Source: Luzula sylvatica | Taxonomy: Eukaryota; Streptophyta; Magnoliopsida; Poales; Juncaceae | Direction of reading: 5' to 3' | Assembly (NCBI GenBank): GCA_946800325.1 | Contig: OX326959.1 | Span: 8,700,501-8,764,500 of the forward strand | Length of the DNA: 64,000 nt | Shown: positions 57,322 through 64,000 of the stretch, piece after piece | Numbering within the stretch: position 1 is the first letter of the stretch | Layout: the number at the start of each line of letters is the position of its first letter | The notes under the pieces: generated by a model | Told to the model about the DNA's origin: nothing | Databases searched by the model: none | The model's input: only the letters and a program-made list of their open reading frames with translations | Program-made: the position numbers and the translations under genes

Positions 57322-58980
57322 GCAACTCATATCTTTGTGAGGTTAACTAAAGAAAAAGAAATCTATTGAAACAAAATAAAGATAAAATATATTGGTTTAA
57401 ATATTTGTTCTTTGTTGAAAATTGACCTTCTGATAGAATAAAGCAAAAGCAACCCCCTTTGAATAATTAATATATTCAAAAGAATAATTAATAGGCGAGT
57501 CATATCATTATCTTGTACACTTGTTATTTTTTACCAAATACAATTATTTACATATAATTTCTGAGCAAGAAAAGCTTATAATTGGAGCTAATATCATTTG
57601 AGCTTGTTATGAGTCTATTTACCATATATAATAAGCTCTGTATTTTCAAGAAAAGCTTTCTACCTTCTTCTAATTAAAAAAAATTAAATCATAACCACCT
57701 CTCTCCAATTGAAGGAAAAACTCTTTTTCAAATTTAATCAAAACAACTCTGAATACAATTTTAAATTATTATGTGCAAGTAATGAACCTACCAATGATTC
57801 AATTAGAATAACGAAAGAACTTGAAAAACTAATGCATGCATTTCTATGGACAAAAAAGAACAAGCTAACTATGCTTCAATTATTGTTATGAATCTATTAG
57901 TTGGAGAATAATTATATATTTTTTTCTTTACTGTTATGAAATTTATAGTGAGATACCCAATGACGTGTAAAGAAAATGACGAGACCTGGAAGATATCCAA
58001 ATTATTCTTGTTTTCTTTACTATAAATTTTCATAACGGTAAAGAAAAAATATAATTATTCTTTAATTTTGATTTGCTAAGAATTTGAAATATCCAAAATA
58101 TCATTTTTTAAATATCCAAAATATTCTTTTAAAAAAATGGATGATAGAACTCCCCTCAACACAAGTGTTTGAAAGTCGGATAATAAAACTCACTCTAAAA
58201 GTTTTCAAAAAAAAAAAAACAAGAAGAAGAGATTTACATATTCACCTTCTAAAACCCCAAAATATCTTATTTATCTTTTGAAAAATGAAAATATCACATT
58301 TATCCTTTCAACATTCTACAATACAAATACAAGTGTTTTTTTGTCCAAAAAACGGCACGCATTAGTTTTTTCAAAAAAAATTCTATACTCCAATTGGTAG
58401 ATTCGTTACTTGCATATAATAATTTGGAATTACGTACAAAACTTTCAATTGGAGAAGCATGTTTGAACTTTTTTAATTAGAGAGAAAGAGGTAGAAAACT
58501 TTCTTTGATTTGTTAATTGACAACAGAGACCAAGTAATTGGGTATACAATTGGAGATCATTGTTAGCTCATTACAATAATAAAGATGGAATAAAAATAAA
58601 TACAAAGCTCCACAGACCACAGTCCACAGGACCACATCCAATTCTTCGTTCTATGCATTTTAATTTGGCCTTTTCTGAGAAAATAGGTTCCAAAGACAGA
58701 ATTTTATATTTCAATTGAAGAAAACAGAGCTTATATGGTAAATGGACCCATAACAAGCTAAAATGATGTCAGCTCCAATTATAAGCTTTTCTGGCTCAAA
58801 AATTATATGTAAATAACAATTTTATTTTAGTAAAAGTTAACAAGTGTACAAGATAATGATATGACTCGCCTATTAATTATTTTTTTCATATATTAATTCT
58901 TTTACGAAGTGAGTTGCTTTTCCAACAAAGAACAAATATTTCATTTTTCTTTAGTTAACCTCACAAAGATATGGGTGGCT
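57322..58980. mobile_element. Foldback element with long inverted arms
   Basis: The left arm (about 57322-57720) and right arm (about 58440-58980) are complementary: CATATCTTTGTGAGGTTAAC pairs with the end GTTAACCTCACAAAGATATG, and AATAGGCGAGTCATATCATT pairs with AATGATATGACTCGCCTATT. The right arm carries an extra block of about 200 bp (roughly 58520-58720). An inner inverted pair (CTTTACTGTTATGAAATTTA near 57929 and TAAATTTTCATAACGGTAAAG near 58023) sits in the loop. No clear target duplication and no protein are seen. Short frames inside are incidental. Confidence 0.78.
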
Positions 58981-59515
58981 TTTTCATTTTTTAATGAATT
59001 TTGGTCTCTTTAAAGGGGCAAATATTCTTTTAGGTCCACATCAAGTAAGGTGTAACATATCTATCTTTCGAGACTATATACTCTTCATCAGAATATAAAA
59101 ACGTCTTTGGTAACCTAGCTGGCATTTATTTATCAAATCATATTTTTCAGATATACCCAAAACAATTCACTAATTTTGACCTTTTTATGAGCATTCTTCG
59201 ATTACAAATTTAAATGGACCTATCCAAAAAAAAAAAACAAGCACGGCAAAAACAAAAACAAATCGTATATAAGAAAATTCAAGGCAAATGTTGAAAAAAT
59301 ATATTTAATTTAATTAACTTAACACTATGAAAAAACTAAAAAACTAAAAATGTTCCAAATCGGATTATCAATTTAATGATTTATCAACCCTTCATGATTG
59401 ATCCTATAAGCCTCTCATCTCTTATCTACAAAAGAATGCTTCTTAACCTCTATAAACTAAATACAAAAACGTCCAAAACAATCACCAACTATAAATCAAA
59501 TTAAATAACCTAAAT
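58981..59515. other. 3' flank of the GT92 gene
   Basis: AT-rich with short A runs. It must include the 3' UTR of the minus-strand GT92 gene, but I cannot place the polyadenylation site. Confidence 0.5.
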
Positions 59516-61795
59516 TCACCACTGGAGATGTCCAGTCTTTCTATCCACCCCAACCTCCCTAACAACCCAATCTCTCAACCCCGTATCATTAACCTCGCAA
59601 AACCGGTTCGACCAATCATCCGGCTCGACCGGTTTGGTCCCCAAACCCGGTGCGCGGTCTTTAGACCCAACATTCTCTTCGTCCTGCCAATCCGCCACGT
59701 AAGTCGCGACGCGTCTATAAAACTTCTCTTTAAAAACGTCCCAAACTTGGTATTTATAATGATTTATCACCATGGTGCCTTGCCAAACATTAACGTATCG
59801 CAACCCATCTATCAAGTGAAAATGATGCACCACGTTAATCAAAGACGGGTTCAACGACTCGGGTCGAACAATCGACTTGTGCCTTTCGGGTGCGATCACT
59901 CTACACGTGTAACCTAACGTCACGTATTTCGGCACGGATTTTAAACCGGAGGGACCGAAATTATGACATGAGGTCCTCAACTCTCCGACCCAAGGCTTGT
60001 TCGTGTAGTTCTTGAGCACGTGGTTTAGGGCTAGGTTTTCGCTAGGCAAGTACAAGAACTCGTCCACGTCGATGAACCCGGTCCATTCGCACTCGGCACG
60101 GGATCTAAGCGCGCAATGAGCGAACCCCGCTTCTTGTGTCTTGACCCAAGGCCATTGATGAAGGGTAATGTTGTAATTCGAGCCCATCGATCTGATCTTT
60201 TCCTCGATTTTTTCCTCGCTATTGTTATCGTAAATGAACCATCTTTGTACACCGATTTTTGAGTGGTACGAGATCCATTCTTGTAAAAATCGTGCTTGGT
60301 TTCGTACCATCGTGCAAACGCACATTAAATGCTTCTTCTTCTTGGGGATTTTCGATTTTAGGAGTTGGGTATCGGCCCGAGCGATCGAAGGGAGCGTGTT
60401 CGAACCGAGACCCTTTACTCTAACCGATACCAAGGGTTTAGGGTTTATGGTTTTGTTGAGGTATTGGGTGAGGATCGTTAAAGGCGTTTTGCATCGAATT
60501 ATTTCTTGAGCGATTGTGACCACGGGAGAAGAGAGGAGATATTTAGGGTTCGAGAAATCCCAACCAAAAACGCATTCGTAGCGAGAGGGCTCGGAAACCC
60601 GTGCAGAGCGGAGATTCAAACCCTTGGCGAAAACTAGGGTCGAATTATCTCGAGGCTCGAATAACGCGGTGTAGGCCAAGTGGTCCCAATTGTAGGGCTT
60701 TACTTTGACCATTGGGTAGAGAGAGAGGGAGAGGGAGAAGCCTTGTGGGCCCACGGGGCAACTGATGTGAGAGGAGGAGAGAGAAATAGGGGGGAGGTCG
60801 AGTTTGGAGGAGAGAGAAGATGAGGAAGGAGGGGAGTATTGGCATTTTAGGGTTTGATCCGGGTTTGGAATGGAGAGGAGAGAGTGAGGATGGCTCGTCA
60901 CGAGAATGATTTGATCGGGGAAGAGGACCGCGTGGTCCACTTGGATTGGGTGGTTTTTAGGGTTTTTAAGGTTTGGAGAGGTTTTATGGTTTTGGGGAGG
61001 AGAGTGGATTGGATCGAAGGAGAGAGAGTTTAGAATCGGCGATGGCCAGCTAGAGAGAAGCGCTGGCTCGAATACTACAAAAAAATTAGAAAAAAAAATT
61101 GGTTAGAAAAATAAGATTTAACGAAATAATAGAAATTAAGATTAAATATCGTAGAATTTAATTTTTAAATTTCGAAATGTAGAATTTAAGCTAAAATAGA
61201 AGTAAATTATGGTTATTCTCTTTGGCTTGTGTGTTACTCAATACACCAGACCAGCACTCAAATTTGATTCTTTTTCCCCATTAAGAAAAGGCCAAACAAA
61301 AAATTTAATGCCAAATAATTATCTAAATAAGAACATTTAATTCACTCAAAAAATACCCATAAAGAAGAAGAAAATAACAGTATTAGGACTCTACTAAAAC
61401 GAGAGCATAGGTTATGGAACTCATTATGTATTAGAAATTCACTGAAAAGTTTAATATATATTTCTTTATTTTGTTTAAATACCACATATATATCCCCTTT
61501 TTACAGCAAATTCGTTTTTAGTTCATAAACCCAGACGAAAAAGGACCAAATTTCACATCGAAATTGCATAAATTTGATTCTTTTAACTAACAAAACACAT
61601 TCATCACGAAGCAAATCAAAATTCTAACGAACTATAAAGAAAATCTAAATAATGAAAGAAGTTACCTGCAAAGAGCCTGACGGTGGAGAATCCAACAGAA
61701 ACCAACAAAACGAAGGAAACCAGCGCAAAAAACAAGCCAAGGAGAGTGAAACGAGACCCCTTGAGAATCGATCCTCTTCTCCTCTTCTCCTTCAT
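59516..61795 (-). CDS. GT92-family (DUF23) glycosyltransferase, two exons, type II Golgi membrane protein
   Basis: Exon 1 is 61795-61666 and exon 2 is 61074-59516, joined across a GT-AG intron (CTTTGCAG/GTAACT and TTTTTGTAG/TATTCG), giving 562 codons. Exon 1 supplies MKEKRRRGSILKG and a hydrophobic anchor (about residues 16-36, FTLLGLFFALVSFVLLVSV), the expected N-in signal anchor. The GT92 catalytic region starts near residue 295 with CVCTMVRNQARFLQEW. It contains FIYDNNSEE, the metal-binding DVD in GFIDVDEFLYLP (379-381), and ELRTSCHNFGPSG. The length matches plant GT92 proteins. Some GT92 members (GALS) make beta-1,4-galactan, but this one looks closer to the other, uncharacterised plant GT92 group; donor and acceptor are unknown. 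The long open frame alone begins with GTG in mid-protein, so exon 1 is needed. Confidence 0.92.
61075..61665 (-). other. Intron of the GT92 gene
   Basis: 591 bp, phase 1, with donor GTAACTTC and acceptor CTAATTTTTTTGTAG; AT-rich, with no element recognised inside. Confidence 0.85.
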
Positions 61796-62401
61796 CGCTT
61801 TCCAACACCCACAAATCGAGTATTATTATCTCGCTTATTCAAAATCCAAATCCACATGCAAAGCTCTTCTTCTCTCTCCGCCGCATCAGAGAGAAAAATT
61901 CCGTTCTTTTGAAAGAGATGCGTTAGATGGTAACAAAACAATCGAGCTCGGCCAGCAAATCGCTACTGCGTTGGTTGTTTCCTGAATTTCGCTATCGGAA
62001 TCTTCGGGGAAATTGGTTTTTTGTGGCCCAATTCACCAATTGGAATTGGTCCTTTTTTTGTCCTGTTTATATTGTATGATATTAATCTGATTTAATTTAT
62101 TTAATTTTTCAGCTGGATTTTAAAGAGACACAGTCTGTCCCGTTATTAATAACGGGCTTTTAATGTGTTAAATATGTTTTATGTTACCTGCTTTTAAGGT
62201 AACTGGTTTCTTGCGCATCTCCAACTAATTTAACATTAAAGAAATTCAGTGGTGATATGCAGCTCGTAGTGAAAAAATTTAATAGCATAATCGTACTCAT
62301 CAATTGAACACACTAAATTTGACAATATTTATATATTATTTTTTTGTATTTTTTGAATGTATGTGTCAGGTGCTTGATTCGCAGTGTCTATATTTTTTGT
62401 A
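61796..62401 (-). promoter_or_regulatory. 5' UTR and promoter region of the GT92 gene
   Basis: A pyrimidine/purine-rich stretch with CTCTCTCCGCCGC-like sequence (about 61880-61895) lies upstream of the ATG, as is common in plant 5' UTRs. No TATA box is obvious. The promoter is limited upstream by the hAT-like element at 62410. Confidence 0.35.
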
Positions 62402-62409
62402 ATGTTTTG

Positions 62410-63468
62410 CTATGTTGCGCGGATACTCCAAAACCAGTCGTAGACGTATTGGATATGTATCGGATGTAGACACGACGCCGATACGCTACCGATACGTATC
62501 TGATACTGCATGTAACGTATCGACATTTTTAATATATACTTTTATTCGGATACGGAACAATGGGGGAATACGGGACCGATACGAAAGGATACGGACATAC
62601 ACTTTTATTTTCATGACAAATACACTAACAATGTAATTTTATCTTTTACGTACATTTCGTGGGTCTGACTCAAAATATAAAAAAATTAATAAAGTATACA
62701 TTCTTCCTGTTCACTCAAGGCATTATCTTCATTTCGAAATAACATTCTCTGTCGCACACACAGTTGTCCAATGCCCTTCGATGTTCTACACACCAAATTG
62801 ATGATTTTCTTCAATAATTATATAATTTTGTCATGATATTTGCGAAATAGATTAATCTCAACTAAGGTATTCAAAATATTTTGTTTTATTGTCATTTATT
62901 TCACAAAACTTTTTTTTTTTTTTTAGTTTTTGAACTCATAAATTATCAATTGATTATTGATAGTATTTTTTTTTAGTAATTGTAGAAAAATGCAATCGCT
63001 TGAAGTGGTTCTTTTAACTTGAGCGGTCCTTTCGATTCAACTCCCCTTTGAAATTATGTTACGAAGTTAGAAAGAGTTTTATTTGATGCAATATGACTAA
63101 TTAATTGAACTTTAAATATTAACGTATGATTTATTGAATTATATAGTTTTTTGATATTTTGATGTACAGATGAACTACTTAATTTTGTAATATGAATTTG
63201 CTTACGACATTATCTGGTACGCACAATTTAGAATTAGTTAGCCAATTATACGTATAGTCTAAAATTTATTGTTTTGATGTTTAATTACTAATATATTTGA
63301 TTATGTGTGGATATTAAGAGTAATTAACTTTTTTAAAAAATATTAATATTAATATTTCATTTCATTAAATGATTAATTATATTAAAATAATACAAATAAT
63401 ATATATAATATGACGTATCATATCCTATATTTTTTGAAAATCTCCATATCTGTATCCGTGCAACATAG
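62410..63468. mobile_element. Non-autonomous hAT-like element (1059 bp) with 8-bp target duplication
   Basis: Ends CTATGTTGCGCGGATAC and the complement of CTATGTTGCACGGATAC are flanked by the perfect 8-bp repeat ATGTTTTG (62402-62409 and 63469-63476). The left subterminal region has repeated GATACG words. The interior is AT-rich with no transposase frame. Confidence 0.93.
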
Positions 63469-63476
63469 ATGTTTTG

Positions 63477-63666
63477 TGAGCTACGAATAAAAATAAAAAT
63501 ATTTCCTTCGTTAATTCGATTTTTTCCTTAGTATTTTAAAATACTATGTAGTGACATTTACTAATTACTAACAATTTCAATATTTTCGTGACTAAATAGG
63601 AGTACAGACTTAAGAATTTGACTTAGCTGATTATCCAAATTTTTCTATGAGGAACAAAATAATAAC

Positions 63667-63705
<39 letters not shown>

Positions 63706-64000
63706 GTAAATGAATCATAATAGGTTTTATTGATTGTTGGGTGATTCAAAACAAAAACTCACAAATATTGATATTATTTAATCTCTTTTCATATTAAATA
63801 AAATTTGTGAGAGGTAATTAATTATCCAATCTCAATTTAGATTTTATTTTATTATTCAAACTCTCAACACATCCTAAAAAACAAGTAGTTAATAGGGTAT
63901 GTTTAGGAATTGTAAAGTATGTAATGAATTGATGCAAATAAATTCCCATGTGTGTTCCTTTCTGGAGATGAACAACAAATGTTCTATAATTCTATTCTCA
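63477..64000. other. AT-rich intergenic DNA
   Basis: No gene is seen. It contains the AAT microsatellite listed separately. Confidence 0.5.
63659..63705 (+). repeat. (AAT)n microsatellite, about 47 bp
   Basis: About 15 trinucleotide units with one early C interruption (AATAACAATAAT...). Confidence 0.95.

Overview
The window is nuclear DNA of a flowering plant, probably a eudicot. It is AT-rich and crowded with nested plant retrotransposons (Athila-type Ty3/gypsy, Ty1/copia, an L1-type LINE), Mutator-, hAT-, CACTA- and Helitron-type DNA elements, and intron-containing genes with GT-AG junctions. I cannot name the species. Only four loci look like host genes: a tandem pair of unrecognised exon-array genes (minus strand, 18549-14349 and 34216-30530), a single-exon PAM68-family chloroplast protein (37716-38261, plus) and a two-exon GT92-family glycosyltransferase (61795-59516, minus).

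Layout. 1-6736: an internally deleted Athila-type element on the minus strand whose 3' LTR runs off the window. It sits in a Ty1/copia element, of which the leader (6737-8131) and 5' LTR (about 8132-9218) remain. 9235-21067 (copy A) and 22797-37315 (copy B) are a direct segmental duplication, about 98-99 % identical by eye. Between them lie an AT-rich spacer, an AT-rich minisatellite and one end of a CACTA transposon. Each copy holds one exon-array gene, a 71-bp minisatellite just upstream of it, long imperfect inverted repeats around the whole unit, and a truncated 3' remnant of another array. Copy B alone carries a hAT-like MITE, a Helitron, a GC-rich retroposon and an unclassified 0.5-kb insertion. 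Three of these have a clean empty site in copy A.

37316-38600: PAM68-family gene. 39121-41764: a large Russian-doll palindrome of nested foldback elements with 9-bp target duplications at two levels. 42106-42713: a hAT-like MITE. 42854-47897: a 5'-truncated L1-type LINE with a 19-bp target duplication. 48860-57264: a Mutator-like MITE split by a very young Ty1/copia element (48899-56725) with an intact 1211-codon frame that lacks the protease. 57322-58980: another foldback. 59516-61795: the GT92 gene. 62410-63468: a hAT-like element with an 8-bp target duplication.

The most unusual object is the exon-array gene. Five unique 5' exons encode a membrane-anchor-like N terminus and an unrecognised region. 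They are followed by 9 (copy A) or 7 (copy B) near-identical phase-0 mini-exons of 120-147 bp, each encoding one Gly/Thr/Ser-rich repeat, and a short last exon. The exon-intron unit has been multiplied and lost in whole-unit steps, so the two paralogues predict proteins of 640 and 550 residues. All models rest on reading frames, splice-site consensus and comparison of the two copies; no transcript evidence was available.
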